A stretch of 40,871 nt of DNA from a virus, in the IMG/VR virus record IMGVR_UViG_3300002180_000027, positions 1-40,871 of that record; one strand, given 5' to 3'. Positions within the stretch are counted from its first letter, which is position 1. Each line of letters begins with the position of its first letter. Shown here in pieces: positions 1 to 7,820 of this stretch. Under the pieces are notes generated by a model. That model saw only the letters and a list, made by a program, of their open reading frames with translations. It was not told where the DNA came from and did not search any database. The position numbers and the translations under genes are program-made.

Positions 1-69
1 TTTTAGTAATTTGCTCCACCCGCTAGCACAAGGATTATGGTTTTTTATTTCATTTAATGTTGTTTTCAT
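1..69 (-). CDS. N-terminal part of a small conserved phage protein, cut by the window edge
   Basis: The first 23 codons (MKTTLNEIKNHNPCASGW...) are visible before the window ends. The start resembles a widespread small phage protein that begins with a helix followed by an H/N-P-C-x-x-GW motif; its function is unknown. The ATG overlaps the stop of the 66-191 gene as ATGA, so it is translationally coupled to it. Position 1 falls exactly on a codon boundary. If the window is a closed circle, the frame continues into the 24 codons at 40797-40871 and gives a 47-residue protein. I am fairly sure it is a gene; the join is an inference. Confidence 0.6.
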   Translation of the reverse strand, partial: MKTTLNEIKNHNPCASGWSKLLK

Positions 70-191
70 ATTATTAATTCTCCGCAAATTAAAAACACTG
101 TTAGGATAATCGTTCCCACAATAAGAGTAACTTCGACTGGCTTGATCTTCTCATTGGCTTCTTCAATTTCTTTGTTGAGATCGACTTTCAT
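66..191 (-). CDS. Small single-TM membrane protein (41 aa)
   Basis: A 41-residue frame with a charged amphipathic N-terminus (about residues 1-20, rich in K and E) and one hydrophobic segment (about 21-38, VTLIVGTIILTVFLICG). The layout suggests an inner-membrane protein with a cytoplasmic N-terminal helix. A GGA Shine-Dalgarno core lies about 7 nt before the ATG. Its stop overlaps the next start as ATGA. It follows the RHH and 45-aa membrane genes in one short operon. I do not recognise a family. Small phage membrane proteins in early operons often act on the host envelope or in exclusion, but nothing here proves that. Confidence 0.6.
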   Translation of the reverse strand: MKVDLNKEIEEANEKIKPVEVTLIVGTIILTVFLICGELII

Positions 192-201
192 ACATCATCC
201 A

Positions 202-339
202 TTAATATGCATCACTAAAACAGATAAATTGAAAGCTATTTTTTGAAAGCTCAAAGAATATAAGCAACAACAAGAAAACGGTTGCCGCTGGACAAAAGAC
301 TTTAAGCCATCCATGCATAAAAATTACAAAACTCTCCAT
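202..339 (-). CDS. Small membrane protein (45 aa)
   Basis: A 45-residue frame whose ATG overlaps the stop of the RHH gene (TGATG). GAGGG lies about 7 nt upstream. Residues about 13-31 are strongly hydrophobic (FCPAATVFLLLLIFFE), preceded by a short polar N-terminus and followed by a polar tail, so one TM helix is expected. It has two cysteines and no lipobox. Coupling to the RHH regulator suggests the two are co-expressed from the promoter at 557-585. The function is unknown. Confidence 0.6.
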   Translation of the reverse strand: MESFVIFMHGWLKVFCPAATVFLLLLIFFELSKNSFQFICFSDAY

Positions 340-527
340 CACTCTACCCTCTCCGAATCACAGCCTAGGCGTTTTAAATGCTCACTCACTAATCTTTCTA
401 AAACATCTGCCCTAGAACCAACCATAGAGTCAATAACGCTACCTACGCTCGGCTTAATTAATGCTGAGAATTGCAAAGTCTTTAACTCTCGATCTTCTAC
501 CTTTGGCCTTCCTAACTTCTTTTCCAT
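339..527 (-). CDS. Ribbon-helix-helix (Arc/Mnt/CopG-type) DNA-binding protein
   Basis: A 62-residue basic protein. A GRPK N-terminal tail is followed by a predicted beta strand (LQFSALIKP, about residues 18-26), helix A (SVGSVIDSM) and helix B (SRADVLERLVSEHLKRLG). This is the order of the ribbon-helix-helix fold, whose dimers insert the paired strands into the DNA major groove. Its length fits Arc-like repressors. P22 carries the RHH repressors Arc and Mnt next to the tailspike gene; here the gene also lies just downstream of the tailspike, though on the main coding strand. It heads a short operon of membrane proteins behind a promoter at 557-585, so autoregulation is likely but unproven. 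Confidence 0.7.
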   Translation of the reverse strand: MEKKLGRPKVEDRELKTLQFSALIKPSVGSVIDSMVGSRADVLERLVSEHLKRLGCDSERVE

Positions 528-556
528 TTTTCCGCCTTTATTATTGATGCGCTATT

Positions 557-585
557 AATATAATATAATATATAATTAAACGCAA
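557..585 (-). promoter_or_regulatory. Putative sigma70 promoter for the RHH/early operon
   Basis: Read on the minus strand, a TTGCGT -35 box (580-585) is followed after 17 nt by TATATT (557-562) in a very AT-rich spacer, about 30 nt before the RHH gene. The 528-657 gap holds no gene. Only a weak GATAA/TTATC hairpin follows the tailspike stop, so termination between the tail and early operons is uncertain. Confidence 0.5.
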
Positions 586-657
586 GCAGTATAACAATAC
601 AATTTAACTATGGTTGTGGTGTTTCTATAGGTTTAGATAATTAGTGTTATCACGTAG

Positions 658-2979
658 TTACTGAATAGCCCTAATTGACCACTGATTAGCAACACCAGTA
701 CTGAACATCGCTATGGGTGACGCGCCATTTGTAGCGGCCATTAAAAATACTTTATCGCCAGCTTGTAAGTCTAAATCCGTATCTACACTAAATGATTGAT
801 TGCCTGTTACTGTTGTATTAGTTTTATAGAATGGCGTATTAATAGCTGTAGCTCTGCCAAATCCAGGGCCAATTCTTAATAGTGTGGCCACTCCAGGGTC
901 GAACGTTATGGTGGCCTTAAAGTTGTACAGTCCATTGTGAGGTACTGTAAAGTTATCACAAGTCCATGTCCCTGCTGCATCATTAGCAACCCATGTGTCA
1001 GTAATTTCAAACGTGTCATCTGTGACGCTTGTCGCAACAAAAGATCCATTATAGCTAGTCGTTCCAATAATTGTGACTATGTCACTCTCTGCTAAACCAT
1101 GAGCAACATCAGTCACAACAACCTGACCACCACCACCGTCAGCAAAGGCTGATATTGAACCCGATAAATTTGTGTAGTAGCTGCCTCTGTCGTAAACCTC
1201 AGTAGGGAATGGCACTCTAGCCGCAAAAGTAAAGAAGCCAGAGTTTGGAATATCGTTAGAGCTTGATGAGCTAACTATGCAGCCTGTTAATAATTCATTA
1301 GAGAACGCTTGCCTCTGTGAGTTTTTAATTAAAATGCCTGTGGCTGATGCTGATATATTTTGATATAAGTCGGAATCAACGAAGCCAAAACCGGCATTAT
1401 CAGTAATAGATAAATTCAGCTCTACGTCTGCGATATTTCCGCTAGAGTTAAACTCTGTTATTACGCCTACATCAGTCTTTGCACCTCCTGCGTCTATTCT
1501 ATGATTTATTTCAAAATCACAATTTGCTACATTTTCAGAAGCGCCAGAGGCTATATCTACCGCAATCTTAGGCCAATATACATTCTCTGTATGTCCAGAG
1601 TTATAACGGTGTACAATGCGACATTTTTTAATGCTTAAGTATTGAACAGCCTGCGCTCTTATTCCATTTTCAGGATTATCAATCTCTAACGATTCAATAA
1701 CCGTCCTTATGTTCGCCCCTAAATCTCTAAACCCATCAATATTCCAACCTAAACAACTTCCCATTGATACATTCTTAAATGTATTAGCGGCCCCAAGCCC
1801 TCGAATACCACCAGAAACGCATCCTACGCCGCGCATTCTAATCACTCGACATAAATTAAACCCAACATAATTATCATTATTAAATAAATAACCGCCATTG
1901 TTATTGGCCTCTATTCCTGCGAAGTCACAATTAAACACATGATAAGGATCTGGATTTGTTCCACCAAAGAGCAATCTGTCAATATAAACACAATCACCGC
2001 CTATAGTATCCGCTTTCATATATCCAAAATCTGTATTTTGAAACCCTCTTAGTACTAAGCCGTGTTGAGCTGTATTAGTTGCCGACCCTGTTGTTCGACT
2101 AAATGTAATACCGCCTAGATGACCACCAAAGTAAAAAAAGCTTGTCGCTGTAAGCGCCGTTCCATTTGTGAACTTAAGAAATGGCGAATCTATATCTGCC
2201 GCATTAATAAATGTTACATTGTTATATCCCGCAGTTTCTATTATTGGAAATTGTACGGACGCTTGAGCGTTATCAAAATCTAAGACGCCTAGTGTTATTA
2301 GGTAGGTTCCTGCATCAATGAACCCTTTTTGTGTGTTGTCTATACAGTAATCAAAGAAAGCTTTCAACGCATTTGTATCGTTTGTTACGCCATCACCAGT
2401 AGCGCCCATTTGAGAAGATAAGAGCGTATCACTAATTCTCAAAACAAAACAAATAGCTGCATCTGCTGTAGATACGATAATATTGTACGTATTAGGTAAA
2501 TCGACATTAGGAGTGGTTCCAACCGCAACGGTGTCAAATATTCCGTCAGCTCTATCAGATACAATATATACCTCACCTATCTGGGGGCTGACCCTATTAA
2601 CCATTGCCGACCGCGTGGCGTTGATGTATCTATCTGAAACATTTGGATTACTTGTCAAACCTTGCGAATAAGTAAGCCCAGCAGCTACCGCAATGTTAAT
2701 GTAAGCCGCCGAAACGCCGCCGATAGTGTTTAAATCAATTATCCCAGCCTCTTCTACGACAAGCTGAAACTCATTGCCAGAAGCGTCAGAGCACTTGATA
2801 TCGTTCAAGGCTAGAAAGTCTTGACTTGCTGCGATAACGTTGCCAGTTGCCATTAATTTTGTGCCGCCAACGCCACCTCTCACATAGTAGCCTTGAGTTT
2901 CGACAATATCGTTAGCAGTATATCCGCCTGAATTTACGGCTGAGTTAATAAAGCTTTGGGTCGTATCGTATCTTTTCAT
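658..2979 (-). CDS. Tailspike: right-handed beta-helix appendage with a C-terminal jelly-roll-like tip
   Basis: A 773-residue virion appendage. Residues 1-190 look like an N-terminal anchoring region. MGATGDGVTNDTNALKAF (191-208) is the classic start of the pectate-lyase-3/phage-spike beta helix, and the long following stretch (about 210-600) has the irregular N/G/V-rich pattern of a parallel beta helix. A short conserved phage module follows (about 620-670: VTDVAHGLAESDIVTI, then YNGSF). The last roughly 100 residues (VPHNGLYNFKATITFDPG onward) resemble a C1q/TNF-like trimeric receptor-binding tip. The likely role is host-surface polysaccharide binding or depolymerisation; no catalytic residues can be assigned by eye. 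It is the last gene of the morphogenesis cluster. AGG lies 8 nt before the ATG. Confidence 0.8.
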   Translation of the reverse strand: MKRYDTTQSFINSAVNSGGYTANDIVETQGYYVRGGVGGTKLMATGNVIAASQDFLALNDIKCSDASGNEFQLVVEEAGIIDLNTIGGVSAAYINIAVAAGLTYSQGLTSNPNVSDRYINATRSAMVNRVSPQIGEVYIVSDRADGIFDTVAVGTTPNVDLPNTYNIIVSTADAAICFVLRISDTLLSSQMGATGDGVTNDTNALKAFFDYCIDNTQKGFIDAGTYLITLGVLDFDNAQASVQFPIIETAGYNNVTFINAADIDSPFLKFTNGTALTATSFFYFGGHLGGITFSRTTGSATNTAQHGLVLRGFQNTDFGYMKADTIGGDCVYIDRLLFGGTNPDPYHVFNCDFAGIEANNNGGYLFNNDNYVGFNLCRVIRMRGVGCVSGGIRGLGAANTFKNVSMGSCLGWNIDGFRDLGANIRTVIESLEIDNPENGIRAQAVQYLSIKKCRIVHRYNSGHTENVYWPKIAVDIASGASENVANCDFEINHRIDAGGAKTDVGVITEFNSSGNIADVELNLSITDNAGFGFVDSDLYQNISASATGILIKNSQRQAFSNELLTGCIVSSSSSNDIPNSGFFTFAARVPFPTEVYDRGSYYTNLSGSISAFADGGGGQVVVTDVAHGLAESDIVTIIGTTSYNGSFVATSVTDDTFEITDTWVANDAAGTWTCDNFTVPHNGLYNFKATITFDPGVATLLRIGPGFGRATAINTPFYKTNTTVTGNQSFSVDTDLDLQAGDKVFLMAATNGASPIAMFSTGVANQWSIRAIQ

Positions 2980-2988
2980 TTTTTATAC

Positions 2989-3351
2989 CTACAAAGGTGT
3001 TCCAGCAAATTCAAATGTTATTACAATATCAGCGGTTTCTTGGGCATTACTGTTACCAGTATCGGTGACAGTGAGTCGATAGCCGCCGCTTTTCAACTGT
3101 CCAGCAATGCCGCTTGTTGTGAATGTGGTCGAACTGTTAGTTGGTGAGTTGATTGTAAAAACACCACCAAACACATTGGTCCAAGCATACGTGAAAGGAC
3201 CAACACCACCAGTTACATTGCCACTGATAAGTACGGATGTTGCAGCTCCAGCCGGTAAGTCGCTTTTGAAGGCGCTGTCTGGCGTTAAAAATAAGCCGTA
3301 CACCTGAATGGCTACCGAAGCTCCAAACGCTTTAGATGCACCTATACTCAC
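2989..3351 (-). CDS. Ig/PKD-like small tail-associated protein
   Basis: About 120 residues. The second half has an Ig/PKD-like beta-sandwich pattern (GPFTYAWTNV, then GGYRLTVTDTGNSNAQ and IVITFEF), a fold phages use for virion decoration and surface binding. It sits between the head-binding adaptor and the tailspike, so a structural role in the tail tip is likely. Start choice: a GTG overlaps the upstream stop (GTGA) with AGGA 6 nt before it, giving tight coupling. An ATG at 3384 with GGAG 4 nt upstream is the alternative and would overlap the upstream gene by 37 nt. Confidence 0.65.
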   Translation of the reverse strand: MSIGASKAFGASVAIQVYGLFLTPDSAFKSDLPAGAATSVLISGNVTGGVGPFTYAWTNVFGGVFTINSPTNSSTTFTTSGIAGQLKSGGYRLTVTDTGNSNAQETADIVITFEFAGTPL

Positions 3352-4505
3352 GAGTAATCCTGACCGTAAGTGGACCCAATCCATGTGACTCCACCGTCTA
3401 AAGTGGTGAACCCAAAAAAATCAGAAGCTAATGCTGTAGCGGTTAATGTCGGCGCTGATCCGCTTGGCCAAATAATATTACCCGGCCAAGCAAGACTTCT
3501 ACTACCTGTGCCGTCCTGTGATATTTTAACGCTCACAGTTGTCACGTAGGCGGCGTTAGGGTTGAAGTTAACAATAACAAATGAAGATATATTTTCACTC
3601 AAAGTCACCTGTTGGACGGTGCCATTATTAATATCAACCGTTAAGGTTCCTGATGTTACGCTGGCTGTACCAAGCGTTTCACTGTAGTTCAGGAATCGGT
3701 AGTGATTCGTTTGCGCTGCAAGTTGCAAGGTCGTGTTTAGGTCAATGTAGTTGACACCATCATTTGATGGCCCTGTCACCTGAACCAAATACTTATCACC
3801 TCCAAGTCCGTCACCCTCTGCCAACATCCCGTTTAATGTAACGGTATCACCAGCCACCAAATCGCCACTAACGGCTGACGCTGCCGCATCTGAAAGTATT
3901 GGGTAGACAAGTAGTTGCTCGGCATTATTTATAGGCAATAACTGACCAGATGGGTCGTTCTGCCTTGCTATGATAGTGTCGCCAGCATTGTAGGATTGAG
4001 TTAGCTCAATAGTGGTTGAATTGGTAACAGTGTAATCTATATCTTTCGCCAAAAACCCTTGATCGCCAATTGTTGATTGAAGGTAAAAAACAGACTCGTT
4101 AGCGCCAAGATTGACAAGAATAACTGTTGTTTGACCTGCCAGTAGCGGTAAAGGCTCTATAGCCACAACACCACTAAAACCTGCACTACCACCCTCTGGG
4201 TTTTCTACAGACGGAACATAGAGCTTAGGAGCGTTTAGATTATTGTGAACAGTGAAAGAATAGTCGCCGGATATATCGAGGACAACAGGCTTTCCATTGT
4301 AAGTCGGATTGCCTCCCTGATTTGTTGCGACTGGCTGGCTTAAGCTAACTAGCGAACCATTCTCTAAAACAGCTTTAACAAGCTTCTGGTTGGATGGGTC
4401 GGTTGGATCGGTATCAACAACACCAAAATAAAGATTTGCATTAAATAACGCTCTTGACGTAGTTGGATCTGCCAAGTACATCAATGGATTTGATATCTGA
4501 GTCAT
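3348..4505 (-). CDS. P22 tailspike-type head-binding adaptor protein
   Basis: A 385-residue protein whose first roughly 105 residues match the P22 tailspike head-binding domain. It shows the NPLMYLADP start, LYFGVVDTDPTDPSNQK, LSQPVATNQGGNPTYNGKP and DYSFTVHNN. That domain docks trimeric spikes onto the gp4/gp10 tail machine. The middle (about 110-190) carries the common phage segment 'GDQGFLAKDIDYTVTN'. The C-terminus (LAWPGNIIWPSG to TWIGSTYG) resembles phage fibre tips. It lacks a beta-helix enzyme domain, so the spike is split: this protein anchors, and the 658-2979 protein probably binds the receptor. AGGCG lies 5-6 nt before the ATG. Confidence 0.8.
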   Translation of the reverse strand: MTQISNPLMYLADPTTSRALFNANLYFGVVDTDPTDPSNQKLVKAVLENGSLVSLSQPVATNQGGNPTYNGKPVVLDISGDYSFTVHNNLNAPKLYVPSVENPEGGSAGFSGVVAIEPLPLLAGQTTVILVNLGANESVFYLQSTIGDQGFLAKDIDYTVTNSTTIELTQSYNAGDTIIARQNDPSGQLLPINNAEQLLVYPILSDAAASAVSGDLVAGDTVTLNGMLAEGDGLGGDKYLVQVTGPSNDGVNYIDLNTTLQLAAQTNHYRFLNYSETLGTASVTSGTLTVDINNGTVQQVTLSENISSFVIVNFNPNAAYVTTVSVKISQDGTGSRSLAWPGNIIWPSGSAPTLTATALASDFFGFTTLDGGVTWIGSTYGQDYS

Positions 4506-4567
4506 TGTTTCGCCTTATAGTTTGGTTTATGGCTTTTGTCTATTGTAACACTTTAGAAATGGTTTTT

Positions 4568-4576
4568 TGCTATAAT
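4568..4576 (+). promoter_or_regulatory. Extended -10 promoter for the plus-strand membrane gene
   Basis: TGCTATAAT is a perfect TGn-TATAAT extended -10 element 30 nt upstream of the plus-strand ATG at 4606. No convincing -35 is seen at 17 nt, which extended -10 promoters do not need. It points against the surrounding late transcription, as expected for an independently expressed accessory (moron-like) gene. Confidence 0.55.
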
Positions 4577-4605
4577 GTAACTCTTACTAATAACTGGCTA
4601 AATTT

Positions 4606-4767
4606 ATGGAAGTTTATTTATTAATAACGCTAACGTTAGGTTTATTTGTTCACCTTAGGGATTCTAGGGATTTTATTGATTATATAAACCCAAGAATCAT
4701 AGTTAAACATGCACTAGTAGGACTCATTTGGCCAGTAGTTGTAATGAATTGGATATTCAATCATTAA
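4606..4767 (+). CDS. Plus-strand small two-TM membrane protein at the P22 sieA position
   Basis: A 53-residue frame in the opposite orientation to its neighbours. Two hydrophobic segments (about 2-15, VYLLITLTLGLFVHL; about 32-48, ALVGLIWPVVVMNWIF) flank a short polar loop with RDSRDF. It has its own extended -10 promoter and ends inside the 3' end of the gp16-like gene (tail-to-tail overlap, 4757-4767). P22 carries the superinfection-exclusion gene sieA and the immI region between gene 16 and gene 9. This gene lies between the corresponding genes here, so superinfection exclusion is a reasonable positional guess, not an assignment. It shares a G-x3-HL[K/R]xS-x6-NP...IWP pattern with the 17280-17435 protein. 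No clear Shine-Dalgarno is seen. Confidence 0.6.
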   Translation: MEVYLLITLTLGLFVHLRDSRDFIDYINPRIIVKHALVGLIWPVVVMNWIFNH

Positions 4768-6598
4768 GTAAGTCTTTTATAGCTTTAAAGGCACCCTCTT
4801 CGTTGACACCTCTGACTTTCTTGATTCCAGCCTCGGCCACCTTGATTGCCGCATCAGCCTTAGTGGCTGGTATAGCTTGCCTAATCTGCCCTTGAAAACT
4901 TGTTTTTGCTACTGGACCAAATACAGAGTCTAACTCATCTACAAATAAAACCTGAGTCAGTAAGTCGTCGTCAAAGCTTGATCCGTATTTTTTAGCGGTA
5001 GATTCAATATTGTTAACCGCATCTAGCAGCCTAACTCTTGATTGCGCATTACTCATTAACCGTCTTAATAAAGTTCCCGTTGCATCGTCCGCGCTTCCCG
5101 CAGATAAATTCATTTTTTTACCAGCGACATCCTGAAACGAGTTTAAAGCGTCAATTGTATCCGCATATTTTTGGTTTACAGCGTCATATTTAGGGAAACT
5201 TTCGTCTAGCGACTCGTCAACTTTACTTCTAAGCCGCTTTAAAACTCTTTCGGCACTGCCCTTTAGCCCTTCTCCAGACGAACCATAGGTCACATTTTCA
5301 TCAATAAATCTTTTTAATCGATGCATTTCGTGAGCGTCCGATGATTTAACAGACTTTAACCTACCAATTATTTGCCTAACAGCTTTCATTGATCCCCCCA
5401 GACCTTCTATATCAGAACCTTTAAATATAGGGCTCCCCACCTTATCAAAAGTAACCCCCATTTCATCCAAGGCATTTGAAAAGTCGTTAATTGCCGCGGT
5501 GTTATCAACCTTCTTACCTTTCAGGGTCTTAGCGACCTTATCAAGCTCTATACCTGATGATCTGTTAACGTCCCTGACCGCCTTAAATCTTTCCATAAGC
5601 GAGTCGCCAGCAATGGAGGACGGTCTATTTTTTACTGCATAAAGCGCATTTCTCTTACCTCTCTCCATAACATCAACCATCTTAAGCATTTTGGCTTTGT
5701 CGGCTGATGAAGAACCTTTCACCGCGGCAATTACGCCCTCATTAAACCCCTGCTTAATTGACTCAGATGCAATCTTATCTTTAACTATCTTGGGCGCTCC
5801 TGAGATAATTGAGTCCTCAAGTTTAAATTTTGCGGTAGCAACATCATCAGAACCAGCCTGAATTAACTCTGCAATCTTTTGCTTGGTTGGTGACTGGCTT
5901 CCTATTTTTTTTACCACTTTTCTAGTTGCTTTTGTGGCTTTCGGGATTACTTTAGATGCTATCTTTGGTGCTGAGCCAGCGCCTTTAAATCCAGCAACCT
6001 CTAAGGCCGTTTGTGGTCCAGCTATACTAAAAGCCTCGCCAATACCTTCGCCCACCTTCGCTCGCTCGCTTAACGACTGGTCAGATACCTGACTCACTGT
6101 CGCGCTGACTGGATCAGCAATGAACGCACCGGTTTGTTTCATGATGTCGGTAAACCCTGATTGAGCGCGCTTTAACTGGTCAACAATCGGCTTAAACACG
6201 ACGCTATCGCCTAATGAGGAAATCGTTTCACCTAACTTCCCAGCAACCTCTAGGCCGCTTTCAGATAAAGGTGTTTGAATATCTTTCTGCGCCTTCTGAA
6301 CCGCCTCTAAACCTTTCTGCGGATCTCCACTAACAATACTTGGGATAGCTGTCACACCACCAACAACTTGTGCAGGAATACTGGTTGCTATGTTTTGAGC
6401 TAAGTTTGCAGTGCCTGCGACATCAGAAGGCGTTATACCAAATAAGCTAATGTCTTCCATTGGATCGATTTGACTAAAATCAATTTCTTTGTTTTCTGGC
6501 TGCCTACTAGCCAATTCAGCTTGGATCTGCTCGATAGTGACGCCTTTTGACGGCTGCCTACTTGCTAATTCAGCTTGTATTTCTTCGATAGTTGCCAT
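4757..6598 (-). CDS. DNA ejection protein, P22 gp16-like
   Basis: A 613-residue, mostly helical protein in the gene 16 position, last of three ejection-type genes. The N-terminus carries two near-identical copies of I-E-[EQ]-I-Q-A-E-L-A-S-R-Q-P (about residues 4-15 and 22-33), a repeat often seen at the start of phage gp16-type transfer proteins. A hydrophobic/amphipathic stretch around 65-130 could insert in a membrane during injection. The rest is lysine-rich and helical. In P22, gp16 leaves the capsid with the DNA and is needed to get the genome across the inner membrane. The ATG overlaps the upstream stop by one base. No lysozyme motif is visible. Confidence 0.65.
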   Translation of the reverse strand: MATIEEIQAELASRQPSKGVTIEQIQAELASRQPENKEIDFSQIDPMEDISLFGITPSDVAGTANLAQNIATSIPAQVVGGVTAIPSIVSGDPQKGLEAVQKAQKDIQTPLSESGLEVAGKLGETISSLGDSVVFKPIVDQLKRAQSGFTDIMKQTGAFIADPVSATVSQVSDQSLSERAKVGEGIGEAFSIAGPQTALEVAGFKGAGSAPKIASKVIPKATKATRKVVKKIGSQSPTKQKIAELIQAGSDDVATAKFKLEDSIISGAPKIVKDKIASESIKQGFNEGVIAAVKGSSSADKAKMLKMVDVMERGKRNALYAVKNRPSSIAGDSLMERFKAVRDVNRSSGIELDKVAKTLKGKKVDNTAAINDFSNALDEMGVTFDKVGSPIFKGSDIEGLGGSMKAVRQIIGRLKSVKSSDAHEMHRLKRFIDENVTYGSSGEGLKGSAERVLKRLRSKVDESLDESFPKYDAVNQKYADTIDALNSFQDVAGKKMNLSAGSADDATGTLLRRLMSNAQSRVRLLDAVNNIESTAKKYGSSFDDDLLTQVLFVDELDSVFGPVAKTSFQGQIRQAIPATKADAAIKVAEAGIKKVRGVNEEGAFKAIKDLLND

Positions 6599-7818
6599 TA
6601 TTGACCTTGGTTAAGTAGGCTTTGTAATTGCTCGGGTGTCATATTTTTTAGCTGTTCAGGAGTTATTTGATCTATTGGTTTGACTTGTGGCTGTCCACCT
6701 TCAAGCTGATTCTGTTTTGTTTCTATATCCCTTCGCTTCTGATCCATAAAAGCATCTAACTGAGCTAGCTTTTCATCGGCTGTCGCGTCTGGATCGCCCA
6801 TCGTAGCTCGTAATGCGTCACCTTCCGGGACTGTAAAAGCAGCTCCAAAGGTTGGCTTCAATAACGGCAAGACTTGATTATCTATTATAGCTCTAAACTT
6901 AGCCCTCGCTGTTGATCCTTTCGTTGCGCCAAAACCAAACTCTTTAACTGCGGCATCAAATAACTTTCCACTCATTGTGCTTGTCACTAACGGTGCTAGT
7001 TGTCTTAATTGACCTATTGCATCTGTAAGACCCGGCAGTGCCGCATTCATTCTGCCTAAATCCGTTAAAACCTCACCCCGCTCTATCGCGGCTTTTTCAG
7101 CCAATTTAACAGCTTTCATTATTTTAGGCTTAAGTTTTATTTGAGACTTTAATTTCTCACCCTCTCTTGCACCGGCAATATCAGCCTCGTGACTTACGTC
7201 CAAATCAGATAGCCTGTCATCCTCTAGAATCCGCTCTTTTCCTGTGGATGTTTTTTTAGCTACTTGGCCAAGCTTAACTAAAGCAGAGCTTTTCTCAACC
7301 TCTGTCGAATTTGGGTTTTGAGCAATATCAAGAAGATTTGAAAATTCTCTTTGTCCAGCGGTCTTGCCACCTTTGAATTCTTTATGCAGCATAAAATTAG
7401 TGGCATCATCAAATTGCTCATTAGTTAAGTTCTGCTCATCCTCGCCAAAGTCGATATTTTCGTCTAAAAACGCCTGCTCTTTCAGCATCTCCCTTTGGTC
7501 CATATCAGCACTTTTCCACTGAGTAGCCCAGTCCAGAGTTTTCTTTTTTATTATTTTCGCTTGAGCAACGCCTTTCTCTTGTGTCATTTTATTGAAATGG
7601 TTATCTATCTCCATTCCTATCCCTGGATTTAATGCGAAAACTTGATCCATAGCATCACTATCACCCTGTCTGGCTTTCAGTATTAAGCCTTGCATTTGCT
7701 CTCGCTGAGATTTTAAATCAGCCTGTTTGCCCTGCTCTCTAAATTGATCGCCAAGGTTTTGAAGTGCTGCGCCCGGCCTGAATCCACCAAGCGGATTTAT
7801 GTTGTAATTAACTCGCAT
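6598..7818 (-). CDS. DNA ejection protein, P22 gp20-like
   Basis: A 406-residue, strongly helical, charged protein in the gene 20 position between gp7- and gp16-like genes. The N-terminus (INPLGGFRPGAALQNLGDQF) and the long alpha-helical body rich in K, E, Q and A resemble phage DNA-transfer proteins. A proline/glutamine-rich tail with ITPEQLKNMTPEQLQSLL repeats ends the protein. In P22, gp20 is a minor internal protein ejected with the DNA that helps form the trans-envelope conduit. I start it at the ATG at 7818, with GGAGG 9 nt upstream; a TTG six bases earlier is possible. The start sits just after the upstream TGA. Confidence 0.6.
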   Translation of the reverse strand: MRVNYNINPLGGFRPGAALQNLGDQFREQGKQADLKSQREQMQGLILKARQGDSDAMDQVFALNPGIGMEIDNHFNKMTQEKGVAQAKIIKKKTLDWATQWKSADMDQREMLKEQAFLDENIDFGEDEQNLTNEQFDDATNFMLHKEFKGGKTAGQREFSNLLDIAQNPNSTEVEKSSALVKLGQVAKKTSTGKERILEDDRLSDLDVSHEADIAGAREGEKLKSQIKLKPKIMKAVKLAEKAAIERGEVLTDLGRMNAALPGLTDAIGQLRQLAPLVTSTMSGKLFDAAVKEFGFGATKGSTARAKFRAIIDNQVLPLLKPTFGAAFTVPEGDALRATMGDPDATADEKLAQLDAFMDQKRRDIETKQNQLEGGQPQVKPIDQITPEQLKNMTPEQLQSLLNQGQ

Positions 7819-7820
7819 TA

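Noticed and set aside
586-592. GCAGTAT upstream of the RHH operon, matching the half-site at 38529-38535
   Set aside because: A 7-mer is expected several times by chance in a window of this size; no palindrome is present here.
2483-3307. Plus-strand frames opposite the tail genes
   Set aside because: They are antisense to well-supported structural genes and have no promoters or ribosome-binding sites.
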